A stretch of 64,000 bases of DNA. Origin: Propionibacteriaceae bacterium (GTDB taxonomy: Bacteria > Actinomycetota > Actinomycetes > Propionibacteriales > Propionibacteriaceae). Both the position numbers and the translations under genes were made by a program. Location: positions 62,001-126,000 of the forward strand of contig WRIJ01000001.1 in assembly GCA_009782785.1 (NCBI GenBank). Reading direction: 5' to 3'. Below, one piece after another: positions 13,501-22,327 of this stretch. The notes beneath the pieces are model-generated. The model was given only the letters and a program-made list of their open reading frames with translations, had not been told where the DNA came from and searched no databases. Numbering within the stretch: the first letter of the stretch is position 1; every line of letters starts with the position of its first letter.

Positions 13501-14841
13501 TCAGAATACTCCTTGATCAACCATGGCATGGGCCACTTTGACGAATCCAGCCAGATTGGCACCCATGAGAAGATCATGGCCGAGTCCATAGGTGTTTGAG
13601 GCGGCTAGGGAATCAGCAACGATTTGTTTCATGATCCCTTGGAGTCGAGCATCTGTTTCTTCAAAAGTCCACGCTAGCCGCATCGAATCCTGGGTCATCT
13701 CGAGGCCCGAGACAGCCACTCCACCAGCATTTGAGGCCTTACCTGGGGCAAAGATGACACCCTGGGTACGGAAGGCTTCAATAGCCTGCGGAGTTGAGGG
13801 CATATTGGCACCTTCAGCAACGAGTTTCACACCGCCTGCAATGAGCTGCTTGGCATCTGCTTCGTCGAGTTCGTTTTGGGTTGCACAAGGAAGTGCAATA
13901 TCGCAGGGGCGTTCCCAGACCTTCTTGTTAGCTGAAAATTCTGCCTTCTTGCGGGTATCGGTATAGGCAGAGATTCGCTCACGGCGTGCCAACTTAATCT
14001 CTTTGATCAGGTCCAGATCAATACCCTCTGGGTCATATATATATCCTGAGGAATCACTCATCACATGGACTCGACCACCAAGTTCGAGGGTTTTCTCTGC
14101 AGCATAGATCGATACGTTTCCTGAACCAGAAATGGTGACTTTCTTGCCTTCAAGAGAGTCGTTCATCACAGTCTTCAACACCTCATCGGTGTAATACAAC
14201 AAGCCATAACCGGTGGCTTCCGTACGGCCAAGGGAGCCACCGAAAGCCAAACCTTTGCCCGTGAGTACGCCAGTGAATTCGTTCATGATGCGCTTGTACT
14301 GGCCGTACATATAACCGACCTCGCGCCCACCAACTCCGATGTCACCAGCTGGTATATCGGTATTGGGGCCAATGTGACGATAGAGCTCTGTCATGAACGC
14401 TTGGCAGAATCTCATGACCTCACCCTCGGATTTGCCATGGGTATCGAAGTCGGAGCCTCCTTTTCCCCCACCCATCCACAAACCGGTCAGAGCATTCTTA
14501 AAAGTCTGTTCAAAGCCAAGGAACTTCAAGATGGACGCAGTGACTGAGGAGTGGAAACGCAATCCACCCTTGTAGGGGCCGATGGCATTATTGAATTCAA
14601 CACGGTATCCGCGATTGACTTGGGTTGTGCCCTGATCATCCACCCAGGCAATACGGAACTTGATCATACGATCTGGTTCAACCATACGCTCAAGAATGGC
14701 ATGGCGTTCGAATTGCGGATTGTCTTCCAGTGCGGGTTCAATGCTGGTGAGTACTTCCTTGACTGCTTGGAGGAATTCTCCTTCGTCCGGGTTCCTTGCT
14801 GCAACGTCTTGGTAGACTCGCTGGACATAACTGGTTGTCAT
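13501..14841 (-). CDS. gdhA: NADP-type glutamate dehydrogenase
   Basis: A 446-residue hexameric-type glutamate dehydrogenase assimilating ammonium onto 2-oxoglutarate. The substrate lysines lie in GPYKGGLRFH and WMGGGKGGSDFD, the catalytic aspartate region in TDIPAGDIGVGGRE, and the Rossmann fold begins at KVTISGSGNVS. Length and motifs match the roughly 447-residue anabolic NADP form. ATG 14841 has a clean AGGAG site 6 nt upstream. Single-gene unit, convergent with the small membrane protein gene. Confidence 0.95.
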   Translation of the reverse strand: MTTSYVQRVYQDVAARNPDEGEFLQAVKEVLTSIEPALEDNPQFERHAILERMVEPDRMIKFRIAWVDDQGTTQVNRGYRVEFNNAIGPYKGGLRFHSSVTASILKFLGFEQTFKNALTGLWMGGGKGGSDFDTHGKSEGEVMRFCQAFMTELYRHIGPNTDIPAGDIGVGGREVGYMYGQYKRIMNEFTGVLTGKGLAFGGSLGRTEATGYGLLYYTDEVLKTVMNDSLEGKKVTISGSGNVSIYAAEKTLELGGRVHVMSDSSGYIYDPEGIDLDLIKEIKLARRERISAYTDTRKKAEFSANKKVWERPCDIALPCATQNELDEADAKQLIAGGVKLVAEGANMPSTPQAIEAFRTQGVIFAPGKASNAGGVAVSGLEMTQDSMRLAWTFEETDARLQGIMKQIVADSLAASNTYGLGHDLLMGANLAGFVKVAHAMVDQGVF

Positions 14842-14904
14842 TGTTTCTCCTTTATGACTGCGTAGATTAGCTTAGGTGGTTGCGGGGCCGGGGAAACTCA
14901 GCGT

Positions 14905-16068
14905 TCAAGCCTTGGATGGTGCCCTGGACAGGTGGTTCATGATGGGGTTCCGAGGCTGTGATGCAATTTTTTCAGCTAAGGAGCTGATTGCTGAAGCAGT
15001 TGGTGTCGCAGGCGAGCTAACGACGCCGGGGATTCCTTGATCTGCTTCCTCGCGGAAGCTGATATCGAATGGAATCTGCGCCAAGAGTGGAACCTCGTAC
15101 CCCAGTTGCTGAGTCAGATTCTCAGACACGGTGGTTCCACCACCCTGGCCAAAGACCTCGATGCGACAAGTTTCCTGGCAGTGAGGGCATTGTGTCTCCA
15201 GGTGGCTCATATTCTCGACCACACCGATGACCTTCTGTTTGAGGGTGGCTGCCATCGACCCAGCCCGCTGTGCGATATCTGTCGCAGCAACTTGCGGAGT
15301 CGTGACTACGATGACCTCTGCGTTAGGCAGTCTCTGGCCAAAACCTATGGCGATGTCCCCAGTGCCAGGTGGGAGGTCGACCACGAGAAAGTCAGGGTTA
15401 CCCCATTGAATATCAGTGAAGAATTGACTGAGCGCCTTTTCAACAATGGGGCCCCTCCAGGCAATCACCTGATCACGACTAGGTTTCATCCGAGCGATGC
15501 TCATGACTTTGATCCCATGGGCTTGCAGGGGAAGAACCGTGTCGATCTCTTCAATGGTGGTCAACGTGGCATCCTCAGGAATACCGAGGAGATCAGCGAC
15601 CGAATGACCATAGATGTCAGCATCGATGAGACCCACACTGTAGCCTTGCTGGGCTAGGGTCACAGCGAGGTTAACACTGAGAGAGGATTTCCCGACCCCT
15701 CCTTTTCCGGAAGCAACACCAATCACGCGGGTGGGATTATCTCCGCGGTTGAAAGGGTTTTCGTGTGGACTTCGATAGAGGCTGCTGCGCAGTTGTTCAC
15801 GCTGGGTCTCATTCATGTCACCCATGATTACTTCGACACTCTCCACCCCTTCGACCCCCATCACTGCTTCGGTGATCTCATGGTCGAACCAGCTCTTCAG
15901 CGGGCATGTGGGAGTCGTCAGCAGTAGGGTGACCTTCACCAGCCCTTCATCGTGGATGTCAATAGAGTCAACCATCGACAGTTCGGTGATGGATTTCCCC
16001 AACTCAGGATCGAGGACTGTGGACAGGGCTGTACGGATCTGATCAAGGTCGGGCTGGGGTGTAGTCAC
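14905..16068 (-). CDS. Mrp/ApbC-family iron-sulfur carrier ATPase
   Basis: A 387-residue protein with an N-terminal MIP18/DUF59 domain (about 1-90) and a ParA/MinD-like ATPase domain. The deviant Walker A motif GKGGVGKSS is at 121-129, with DADIYGHS after it. A CPHC pair near the C-terminus is the usual site for a bridging Fe-S cluster. The family carries clusters to apo-proteins in the cytoplasm. GTG 16068 is preceded at 6 nt by TACAAT, so a leaderless mRNA is likely. The tail after about residue 350 (SSPATPTASAISSL) is low in complexity. Confidence 0.9.
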   Translation of the reverse strand: MTTPQPDLDQIRTALSTVLDPELGKSITELSMVDSIDIHDEGLVKVTLLLTTPTCPLKSWFDHEITEAVMGVEGVESVEVIMGDMNETQREQLRSSLYRSPHENPFNRGDNPTRVIGVASGKGGVGKSSLSVNLAVTLAQQGYSVGLIDADIYGHSVADLLGIPEDATLTTIEEIDTVLPLQAHGIKVMSIARMKPSRDQVIAWRGPIVEKALSQFFTDIQWGNPDFLVVDLPPGTGDIAIGFGQRLPNAEVIVVTTPQVAATDIAQRAGSMAATLKQKVIGVVENMSHLETQCPHCQETCRIEVFGQGGGTTVSENLTQQLGYEVPLLAQIPFDISFREEADQGIPGVVSSPATPTASAISSLAEKIASQPRNPIMNHLSRAPSKA

Positions 16069-16074
16069 CGCAGT

Positions 16075-16080
16075 ATTGTA
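16075..16080 (-). promoter_or_regulatory. -10 element TACAAT of the mrp gene
   Basis: TACAAT on the minus strand is followed by ACTGCG and GTG 16068, placing the expected transcription start on the start codon. No ribosome site is seen upstream. Confidence 0.55.
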
Positions 16081-16101
16081 GCGCCACTGTGTGGTGTGAT
16101 G

Positions 16102-17277
16102 TTACATCGGATAACCAGGGGGAACCTGCTGGTAGGGGGACTGGGGTGGGTACTGTTGCATCACTGGCCCATAAGGCTGGGCGAGGGGAACATAACCTCC
16201 CATACCGGGATAATTCGCTTGGGCCATGGGTGGCACGTAGGCCCCGGATGACAGCCTTCGCGAGGCACCGATCCAATAGAATGCTCTCATGAAGAGGTAC
16301 GTGATGAGCAGAACGAGCATCACCAGCGCCATAATGATAATAGCAATCAAGAGACCTTCATCAGGGCCATAACCGTAGTAGCCATAGCTAAAGAAGTTGT
16401 CTACGGCGACGATAAGCAGAATCCAGCCCACGATGTTGAGCAACAGGCAGATACCCCAGACGATCACTGAGCCGGTATAGAGGCCCTGGGATACCTTGGA
16501 TCGGCTAGCCAGCACTGCTCCTGCGATATAGAACCCCGTAGCAGTGAGCATGAGCACCAGTGGAACGATGAACCCGAAGATACCTATGGTGTTTCCGTAA
16601 CCTAATCCGAATCCATAGTAACTGTTCATGGATACCGGGATCCCGATCCCAAAGGTGAGGAAGATGCTGAGAAGAGAGAATCCCATGAGCACGTCCCCAA
16701 TCGCCATGATTCCTGGAGTTGAGACTACCCCCGAGGTTTTTAGCTGCTTGAGGGCTGGCATTCCGAGGAAACCCATGAGAATCAGTAGGACAGGAACAAG
16801 GAACAGTGGTGTACCCAAGAGCAACCATAGAAATTCATCCGTCGTGGCCGTCAGACCAATCCCAAGGATCATGCCAACCACACCCAACCCAAGGACACAC
16901 ATGAAGATAACACTCGCGACCCGAACGCCCCCTCCCGTTCCCATCGGGGCTGGAGCCATCACCATGGGCCCAGCACCTGGGAGTGGAGCAGGTGGAGCTG
17001 CCATGACCGGAGCTGGTGGAGGAGCAGGTGTCGTTGCTGAAGAAAAGGAAGGCATGGTGGTGGTCGTCCCCACGGAAGCCTGATTCTCGGACGGAGGATC
17101 GGAAGCTGGTGAATTCTCGCTTGCAGAACTGAAAGGTTTGAGGACAGTCGGCTCAGTAGCTGTTTCACCACTCGCCGTGGATTCATCCACTGTGGCAGGT
17201 GGAGTGCTGGTAGCACCACAGCGTCCACAAAACTCAGCCCCTTCAACTAATGGTTGGTCACATTGTGTGCAATTCAT
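16102..17277 (-). CDS. zinc-ribbon polytopic membrane protein
   Basis: A 391-residue protein that starts with a CxxC...CxxC zinc ribbon (CTQCDQPLVEGAEFCGRCG). A Ser/Thr/Pro-rich disordered stretch to about residue 105 is followed by several hydrophobic helices (about 107-345, perhaps six). The tail is rich in Pro, Tyr, Gln and Gly and probably disordered. ATG 17277 has AGGTG upstream. Homologues are widespread in actinobacteria without known function. It is downstream of a region with inverted repeats and divergent from the CitE-like gene. Confidence 0.7.
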   Translation of the reverse strand: MNCTQCDQPLVEGAEFCGRCGATSTPPATVDESTASGETATEPTVLKPFSSASENSPASDPPSENQASVGTTTTMPSFSSATTPAPPPAPVMAAPPAPLPGAGPMVMAPAPMGTGGGVRVASVIFMCVLGLGVVGMILGIGLTATTDEFLWLLLGTPLFLVPVLLILMGFLGMPALKQLKTSGVVSTPGIMAIGDVLMGFSLLSIFLTFGIGIPVSMNSYYGFGLGYGNTIGIFGFIVPLVLMLTATGFYIAGAVLASRSKVSQGLYTGSVIVWGICLLLNIVGWILLIVAVDNFFSYGYYGYGPDEGLLIAIIIMALVMLVLLITYLFMRAFYWIGASRRLSSGAYVPPMAQANYPGMGGYVPLAQPYGPVMQQYPPQSPYQQVPPGYPM

Positions 17278-17345
17278 GGTTCACCTATCCTGGGTAAGTT
17301 AGCTAGGGACCACCTTAATGCTTTTCGTCACCTCCGTGTAGTGAT

Positions 17346-17403
17346 CAGTTGAATTTGGTCAACTGTCATCAAGAAGGATTGACCTCAGTTTTTCAACTCA
17401 GGT
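17346..17403. promoter_or_regulatory. two inverted repeats in a divergent intergenic region
   Basis: CAGTTGA (17346-17352) and TCAACTG (17359-17365) form a perfect 7-bp inverted repeat with a 6-base spacer. ACCTCAGTT (17382-17390) and AACTCAGGT (17395-17403) form a second repeat with one mismatch. Both lie between the divergent starts at 17277 and 17438. They could be regulator-binding sites or hairpins; neither has a T-run. Confidence 0.35.
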
Positions 17404-17425
17404 ACCGTCGTGGTGGCAAACCGGT

Positions 17426-17431
17426 TAAGGT
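17426..17431 (+). promoter_or_regulatory. -10 element TAAGGT, leaderless start at 17438
   Basis: TAAGGT, then GGTTTC, then ATG 17438. There is no purine-rich ribosome site in the usual place. Confidence 0.45.
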
Positions 17432-17437
17432 GGTTTC

Positions 17438-18358
17438 ATGCATACCTCCTTGTCAAGGCGAACAATTCTGGCTGTCCCTGGTTCCTCGCAGCGTTTCATT
17501 GAAAAATCGCGATCCCTGAACGCCGATGCTATCTTCCTCGATTTGGAGGATGCGGTGGCCCCAGGATCCAAGGTGGAGGCTCGATCAACCATCACAACTG
17601 CCTTGCTCGACCCCCAAGGGTGGAAGGCACCCTGTGTCACGGTGAGGATCAATGACCTGGCTAGTCCCTGGGCAAGAGACGACCTTGATGAAGTGGTCGC
17701 GCATACAGGGGATCGAATCGATGCGATCGTACTGCCGAAGGTGACAAGCCCCGAGCATATACGTGAAACCGACTCAGTGTTGTCCCGCTTTGAGAAAGAC
17801 AACCAGTGGAAACAAGGGTCTATTGGCATTGAAGCTCAAATTGAGGAAGCGAAAGGTTTGCTAGCAGTACGCGAGATTGCTGCCAGTTCCGATCGACTCG
17901 TCTCCCTGGTTTTTGGACCAGGAGATTTCATGGCTTCTATGGGAATGGGAGGGCTGTCAGTGGGGTCCCAGGTAGACGGCTATGACGGTGATGTGTTCCA
18001 CTACGCACTCATGACTATCCTTGTGGCAGCCAGAGCCTATGGGTTGCAAGCCATTGATGGACCCTTTGTGGGGATTCGTGACATGGATGGTTTCATTTCT
18101 TCCGCACGCAAATCTGCCGCTTTAGGTTATGACGGAAAATGGGTGGTGCATCCTGACCAAATCGAGGAAGGCAATCGTATCTTTTCCCCCAGTGACGAAT
18201 TGGTCACCCGCGCAAGACGCATCATGGAAGCCTATGACCAAGCCGTCTCTTCAGCGGGTGGGTTAACTGGAGCTATCGAAGTTGATCACGAGATGGTCGA
18301 CGAAGCGGGAGTGAAACTAGCTGCAGCTCTGCTCGCCAAAGTCGAAAGAACCCAGTGA
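17438..18358 (+). CDS. CitE-like CoA ester lyase (HpcH/HpaI aldolase family)
   Basis: A 306-residue TIM-barrel protein of the citrate lyase beta-subunit/malyl-CoA lyase family. Family signs are ILAVPGSSQRFIEKS at the N-terminus, FLDLEDAV (metal site region), TVRINDLASPW, VFGPGDFMASMG and the DGPFVGIRDMDGF loop. No citD or citF lies nearby, so it is a free-standing CitE-like enzyme that probably cleaves or hydrolyses a 3-hydroxyacyl-CoA such as malyl-, beta-methylmalyl- or citramalyl-CoA. The substrate cannot be told from sequence alone. Monocistronic. Confidence 0.85.
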   Translation: MHTSLSRRTILAVPGSSQRFIEKSRSLNADAIFLDLEDAVAPGSKVEARSTITTALLDPQGWKAPCVTVRINDLASPWARDDLDEVVAHTGDRIDAIVLPKVTSPEHIRETDSVLSRFEKDNQWKQGSIGIEAQIEEAKGLLAVREIAASSDRLVSLVFGPGDFMASMGMGGLSVGSQVDGYDGDVFHYALMTILVAARAYGLQAIDGPFVGIRDMDGFISSARKSAALGYDGKWVVHPDQIEEGNRIFSPSDELVTRARRIMEAYDQAVSSAGGLTGAIEVDHEMVDEAGVKLAAALLAKVERTQ

Positions 18359-18404
18359 AGTGTGTCTCACCGAAGAAACCAAGTTCACCTACTCGATGAC
18401 AGAT

Positions 18405-19877
18405 CTATGCTGAGTTATTCCTACTGGGGTGTTGAATGCGGTCAATCCAAGCCTCGACATCGCCGGGGTTTCTCGGAAATGCTTCACTAAGATTGCGGTA
18501 TCCATCCTTGGTGATGAGGATGTCATCTTCGATCCGCACTCCGATACCACGCAGTTCCTCAGGGACCATGAGATCAGTGGACTTGAAATAGAGCCCTGGT
18601 TCAACAGTGATGATCATTCCTTCACGGAGTTTTCCTCCCCGATAGAGTTTCCGACGCGCCTGGGCACAATCATGGACATCAATACCGAGGTGATGGGAGG
18701 TTCCATGGACCATCCACCGCTTGTATTCGCCGCCACTTTTCTTCAAGGTTTCCTCGACACTAACATCGAGTATCCCCCAGTCGTGGAGATATTCAGCAAG
18801 GACACGTACTGCTGCGCGGTGGACATCGAGGAACTTTGCTCCAGGGCGCGCTGCATCCATTCCTGCTTGCTGGGCTTCTAAAACAGCGTTGTATACCTGG
18901 CGTTGTGCCGGAGAAAATACTCCCGAGACGGGCAGGGTACGAGTAACATCTGCGGTATACAGTGAATTGACCTCCACACCGGCATCCATCAGCAGAAGGT
19001 CCCCGTCATGGAGATCCCCATCATTGTTGATCCAGTGCAAGGTGTTGGCGTGATCACCACTGGCTACGATCGTGTCATATCCCACTGCGTTGCCCAGATG
19101 GCGGGCATGGAGACCAAAAACTCCCTCCACCCAGCGTTCCCCACGCCCGTGAGCAACCGCCTTGGGGAGTTCAGCAATAACGGCTTCGAAGCCCACTAAT
19201 GTCGCTGCGCACGCTTTCTCCATTTCGCCCACCTCGTAGGCATCCTTGATCAGGCGCATTTCACTCAAGTACTGGTTAAGTTCTCGATCTGCTTCACGAC
19301 AATGACTAGCCATGGCCCCCACGAGAGCATCTAGGCGAGAGTCAACCCCAGGCAAGATCCGTCGTTGTCCATCGCTGTGTTGGAGGGGGGAAGCAATGGC
19401 TGGCGAGAGCTGCGAGGAGTCTTTGACCACCATCTGGGTGTACGAAACCATGTCTTCGATACTGGGTCGAGACCCTACCCACATCTCACCGTACTGGGAA
19501 CTGGAATAGAATTCTGGGTCACTGCGCTCGACCCTCCCATGGAAAAACAAGGTGGGGGTGCCGTCTTCGATCACGAGCACAGAATCGGGTTCAGTTTCGT
19601 TACCCAAACCACTGAGATAGGCAAACCCAGAATGTGCGCGGTAGCGATAATCGCAGTCATTAGAGCGTACCTTGTATCCTCCTGCTGGGATGATGAGACG
19701 ATCATGGGGGAACTGGGCGCTGAGTTCCTGACACCGCCTGCGCGCATGTTCATGGGCCACCAGAGGTGGACGTGGATCGCTCGGATACGGTGCCCACCCT
19801 CGGGTGATGAAATCCTTGAAAGAATCCGAGTACGAACCAAGCCGATTAGAGGGTGTCTGTGGTCGCGGTTTCTTCAT
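18405..19877 (-). CDS. pepP: Xaa-Pro aminopeptidase (aminopeptidase P)
   Basis: A 490-residue M24B metallopeptidase removing N-terminal residues before proline. An N-terminal creatinase-like domain (about 35-190) is followed by the pita-bread domain with the five metal ligands: Asp pair in LLMDAGVEVNSLYTADVTRT, His in HGTSHHLGIDVHD, Glu in TVEPGLYF and Glu in VRIEDDILI. ATG 19877 lies 6 nt after a TAGACT element. Divergent from the zinc-ribbon gene at 19926, both apparently leaderless. Confidence 0.93.
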   Translation of the reverse strand: MKKPRPQTPSNRLGSYSDSFKDFITRGWAPYPSDPRPPLVAHEHARRRCQELSAQFPHDRLIIPAGGYKVRSNDCDYRYRAHSGFAYLSGLGNETEPDSVLVIEDGTPTLFFHGRVERSDPEFYSSSQYGEMWVGSRPSIEDMVSYTQMVVKDSSQLSPAIASPLQHSDGQRRILPGVDSRLDALVGAMASHCREADRELNQYLSEMRLIKDAYEVGEMEKACAATLVGFEAVIAELPKAVAHGRGERWVEGVFGLHARHLGNAVGYDTIVASGDHANTLHWINNDGDLHDGDLLLMDAGVEVNSLYTADVTRTLPVSGVFSPAQRQVYNAVLEAQQAGMDAARPGAKFLDVHRAAVRVLAEYLHDWGILDVSVEETLKKSGGEYKRWMVHGTSHHLGIDVHDCAQARRKLYRGGKLREGMIITVEPGLYFKSTDLMVPEELRGIGVRIEDDILITKDGYRNLSEAFPRNPGDVEAWIDRIQHPSRNNSA

Positions 19878-19883
19878 GTCTAC

Positions 19884-19889
19884 AGTCTA
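19884..19889 (-). promoter_or_regulatory. -10 element TAGACT of pepP
   Basis: Minus-strand TAGACT, six bases (GTAGAC), then ATG 19877, as at other leaderless-type starts here. Confidence 0.5.
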
Positions 19890-19913
19890 GCCGGGAGGGA
19901 CGTGCAAACACGC

Positions 19914-19919
19914 TAGGGT
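19914..19919 (+). promoter_or_regulatory. -10 element TAGGGT, leaderless start at 19926
   Basis: TAGGGT, six bases (TATCCC), then ATG 19926. Nearly the same string, TAGGGTTATCCCC, stands before lysA at 57406. Confidence 0.5.
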
Positions 19920-19925
19920 TATCCC

Positions 19926-20654
19926 ATGAAGGCTTCCCTGCACGACATTGAGAAACTCCTGGAGATACAGGACTTGGATACATCGATTGCGAAGATCAAA
20001 CTGAGTGCATCCACACTTCCTATCCACCAAGAGATTGCTGACTTGGTCGAACGTCGCAGTCATATCGCTGATGATCTGACCGCTGCAACAACGAACTACT
20101 CGGATGCGACAGTGGCCTCCGAGCGTGCCGAAGCGGATGTTGTCCCCGTACGCGAACGGCTGGCTCGGTATGTTGCCAAGGTGGAAGCCGCAGAGATGGA
20201 CCCGAAGGCCTTGCAGAGCGCTATTGAGGAAGTCGCCCACTTGAAGTCGAGGATCTCGGACCTTGAAGATGTTGAACTTCTGGCGATGGAAACCGCTGAG
20301 CAAGCAGGTCAGCAGGTGGAGGAATTGAAGGCAGAAACTGAGCAGATAGAGGTCGATCTTCATGGGTTGGTCGAGGCGCGTGACCAGGAGGTTTCCCAGT
20401 TGGCTGCGCAAGCGAGAGACCTCACCGGGCAACGTCGTGAGACTACTTCACTCATTTCCCCAGAGTTGTTGGGTCTTTACGAAAAAGTCGCTGCGCGAGC
20501 CAATGGAGTGGGAATAGCGAGGCTCCAAGGCCGACGTTGTTCCGGGTGCGGGCTGGAGGCAACAGTTGCCGACTATAACAGCTATATTGCAGCTGACCCA
20601 GAGCAGGTCATTCGATGTGCCGAATGTGATCGCCTTCTTGCTCGGACACCCTGA
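19926..20654 (+). CDS. coiled-coil protein with C4 zinc ribbon (zf-RING_7 family)
   Basis: A 242-residue cytoplasmic protein. Residues about 1-180 form a long helical hairpin-like coiled coil rich in Glu/Ala/Arg. The C-terminus carries a four-cysteine ribbon, CSGCG ... CAECD. This is the common actinobacterial family represented by M. tuberculosis Rv2229c, whose role is not established; DNA or RNA binding has been guessed. Followed by rnpB on the opposite strand, with 45 bp between. Confidence 0.85.
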   Translation: MKASLHDIEKLLEIQDLDTSIAKIKLSASTLPIHQEIADLVERRSHIADDLTAATTNYSDATVASERAEADVVPVRERLARYVAKVEAAEMDPKALQSAIEEVAHLKSRISDLEDVELLAMETAEQAGQQVEELKAETEQIEVDLHGLVEARDQEVSQLAAQARDLTGQRRETTSLISPELLGLYEKVAARANGVGIARLQGRRCSGCGLEATVADYNSYIAADPEQVIRCAECDRLLARTP

Positions 20655-20699
20655 ACCATGAGTGCCCTCGTGGGTGCATCAGTGGTACGCAAGAAAGAC

Positions 20700-21073
20700 G
20701 GATGAGTCGGTCTATAAGCCGGATTCTGTCCTCGCCGAGCGAGGGGCGACCATCTATCTGCGGCATGTGTTACCACACACCTTCGGGTACAACTACCCGT
20801 GCGACCTACCCGTCGACGAAGCGAGCAACTCATATCGACGCGATCAATTGATCTTCTTGGTCTTGCTCCCGGTGGGGTTTACCAAGCCATCTCACTCACA
20901 TGAGATGCTGGTGGTCTCTTACACCACCGTTTCACCCTTACCCTGCGTGCAGGGCGGTCTATTTTCTGTGGCACTAGCCCGTGGGTTTTCCCAGGTGGGT
21001 GTTACCCACCACCGTGCTCTGTGGAGTCCGGACTTTCCTCGGATTTCTCCGCGATCGCCCGACCGACTCATCC
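20700..21073 (-). ncRNA. rnpB: RNase P RNA (bacterial type A)
   Basis: The minus strand carries the conserved RNase P core: GAGGAAAGTCCGGACTCC near the 5' end, GCCACAGAAAATAG in the middle, GGTAAACCCC, and GAATCCGGCTTATAG at the 3' end. The outer ends GGATGAGTCGGTC and GACCGACTCATCC pair to form helix P1. It is the catalytic RNA that cuts 5' leaders from pre-tRNAs. The length, about 374 nt, is usual for actinobacteria. The gene lies between the convergent zinc-ribbon gene and map. Confidence 0.96.
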
Positions 21074-21081
21074 AAGGATCT

Positions 21082-21087
21082 ATTCTA
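21082..21087 (-). promoter_or_regulatory. -10 element TAGAAT of rnpB
   Basis: TAGAAT on the minus strand ends about 8 bases before the P1 helix of RNase P RNA, the right distance for transcript initiation near 21074. The -35 region is weak. Confidence 0.5.
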
Positions 21088-21143
21088 CCTGTGCCTGGGC
21101 GCTCTGGGACGCACTTCTGGCGAAGTGCTTGTGCAGAGCCCGG

Positions 21144-22001
21144 TTACGGAGCAGTCAATATCTCTGCTCCTGTGTGGGTGACGTGAATAGTTTGTTCGAA
21201 CTGGGCGCTGCGCGAATAATCATTGGTGACCACAGTCCAGTCGTCATCCCACACGTGTGAGCGATAATCACCCATCGTCAACATTGGCTCGATGGTGAAA
21301 GTCATTCCCTCTTTGATGATAGTCGTGGCTCCAGGAGCGTCATAGTGGAAAATCACCAAACCAGTGTGAAAGGCAGTACCCACTCCATGTCCGGTGTAGT
21401 CGCGAACCACGCCGTACCCAAAACGATTGGCATAGGCTTCGATCACCCGCCCAATGACATTGATTGCTCGCCCAGGCTTCACAGCCTTGATCCCACGCTC
21501 CATAGCCTCACGGGTACGATTCATCAGATCTTGTGACTTCTGATCGAGGGTTCCACACCCAAAGGTCATGCAATTGTCCCCATGGACGCCGTCTTTGAAC
21601 ACAGTGACATCGATACTGATGAGATCCCCATCTTCGAGTGGGCGAGCATCAGGGATTCCATGGCAGATGACCTCGTTCACCGAGGTGCAACAGGATTTGG
21701 GATACCCACGATATCCCAGGGTTGATGGGTATCCGCCATGATCAAGAATGTACTCGTGGATGACTTGGTCAATATGGTCAGTCGTGATGCCTGGGGCAAT
21801 GACTTTTTCGCCCTCTTTGATGGCTAGGTGGGCAATACGACCGGCTTCACGCATCTTGGCGATCGTCTCGGGGCGTTGTACGTCTGTTCCGCGGTAAGGT
21901 TTGGGTCCTTTGCGCCCCACGTATTCTGGGCGCGAAATACTAGCAGGGACGTCGCGTTTCGGTGAGAGCGGGTACGGTTCGACAAGATTCACAAGCAACA
22001 A
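21144..22001 (-). CDS. map: methionine aminopeptidase, type I
   Basis: A roughly 285-residue enzyme that removes the initiator methionine. The N-terminal extension with proline-rich segments ([20 protein letters not shown]) resembles the ribosome-associated type Ic form of actinobacteria. Metal ligands are visible: the Asp pair in [15 protein letters not shown], His in GHGVGTAFH, Glu in FTIEPML and Glu in QFEQTI. The start is uncertain: TTG 22001 or GTG 21992, both without a strong ribosome site. The SCP_3 gene stop is only 2 bp upstream, so coupling is likely. Confidence 0.93.
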   Translation of the reverse strand: MLLVNLVEPYPLSPKRDVPASISRPEYVGRKGPKPYRGTDVQRPETIAKMREAGRIAHLAIKEGEKVIAPGITTDHIDQVIHEYILDHGGYPSTLGYRGYPKSCCTSVNEVICHGIPDARPLEDGDLISIDVTVFKDGVHGDNCMTFGCGTLDQKSQDLMNRTREAMERGIKAVKPGRAINVIGRVIEAYANRFGYGVVRDYTGHGVGTAFHTGLVIFHYDAPGATTIIKEGMTFTIEPMLTMGDYRSHVWDDDWTVVTNDYSRSAQFEQTIHVTHTGAEILTAP

Positions 22002-22003
22002 TT

Positions 22004-22309
22004 CTACGCAGATAGTGGGGCAGGGAACATGTGGGAGAGGTTTGCATGGACACCTGAGACATCCACCAGGTGGCTGGAGAGAGCCTCACCCCAGGTCAGG
22101 TCACCATGGATGAGGCGAAGAAAGGTGGTGGGGTCCATCTCGACAACACTTCCTGGGGTGCCCCGTCTGTGCGTGTGTGTGGTGGACTCCACCCCTAGTT
22201 GGACCGCAGTCCAGGGAGGGATGCGCAGCTCAACATTTTTACCTGGGTGGGTACGGGCCAACATGCTTGCGTACTGGCGTACAGAAGTTTCCTGATCTGT
22301 GTGGGTCAT
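22004..22309 (-). CDS. sterol carrier-like (SCP_3) small protein
   Basis: A 101-residue protein matching the actinobacterial bacterial SCP orthologue family: a helical start, then [13 protein letters not shown], a TRGTP-like [27 protein letters not shown] segment and a [13 protein letters not shown] end. The fold is probably SCP2-like with a small hydrophobic pocket; the ligand is unknown. ATG 22309 follows a TATGAT element by 7 nt; an in-frame ATG at 22333 would overlap the miaA start. Probably co-transcribed with map. Confidence 0.75.
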   Translation of the reverse strand: MTHTDQETSVRQYASMLARTHPGKNVELRIPPWTAVQLGVESTTHTHRRGTPGSVVEMDPTTFLRLIHGDLTWGEALSSHLVDVSGVHANLSHMFPAPLSA

Positions 22310-22315
22310 ACACGG

Positions 22316-22322
22316 TATCATA
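22316..22322. promoter_or_regulatory. overlapping divergent -10 elements of miaA and the SCP_3 gene
   Basis: Plus-strand TATCAT (22316-22321) lies 6 nt before miaA ATG 22328. Minus-strand TATGAT (22317-22322) lies 7 nt before ATG 22309. The two -10 boxes share five bases, so both promoters cannot be occupied at once. Confidence 0.5.
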
Positions 22323-22327
22323 CAACC

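Noticed and set aside
16505-17083. Overlapping open frames on both strands inside the zinc-ribbon membrane protein gene
   Set aside because: They are shadows of a Pro/Gly/Thr-rich coding sequence; no ribosome sites, and the main frame has a clear domain layout.
20662-21260. Long plus-strand open frames across 20.66-21.26 kb
   Set aside because: The region is the antisense of RNase P RNA, whose conserved core is clear on the minus strand.
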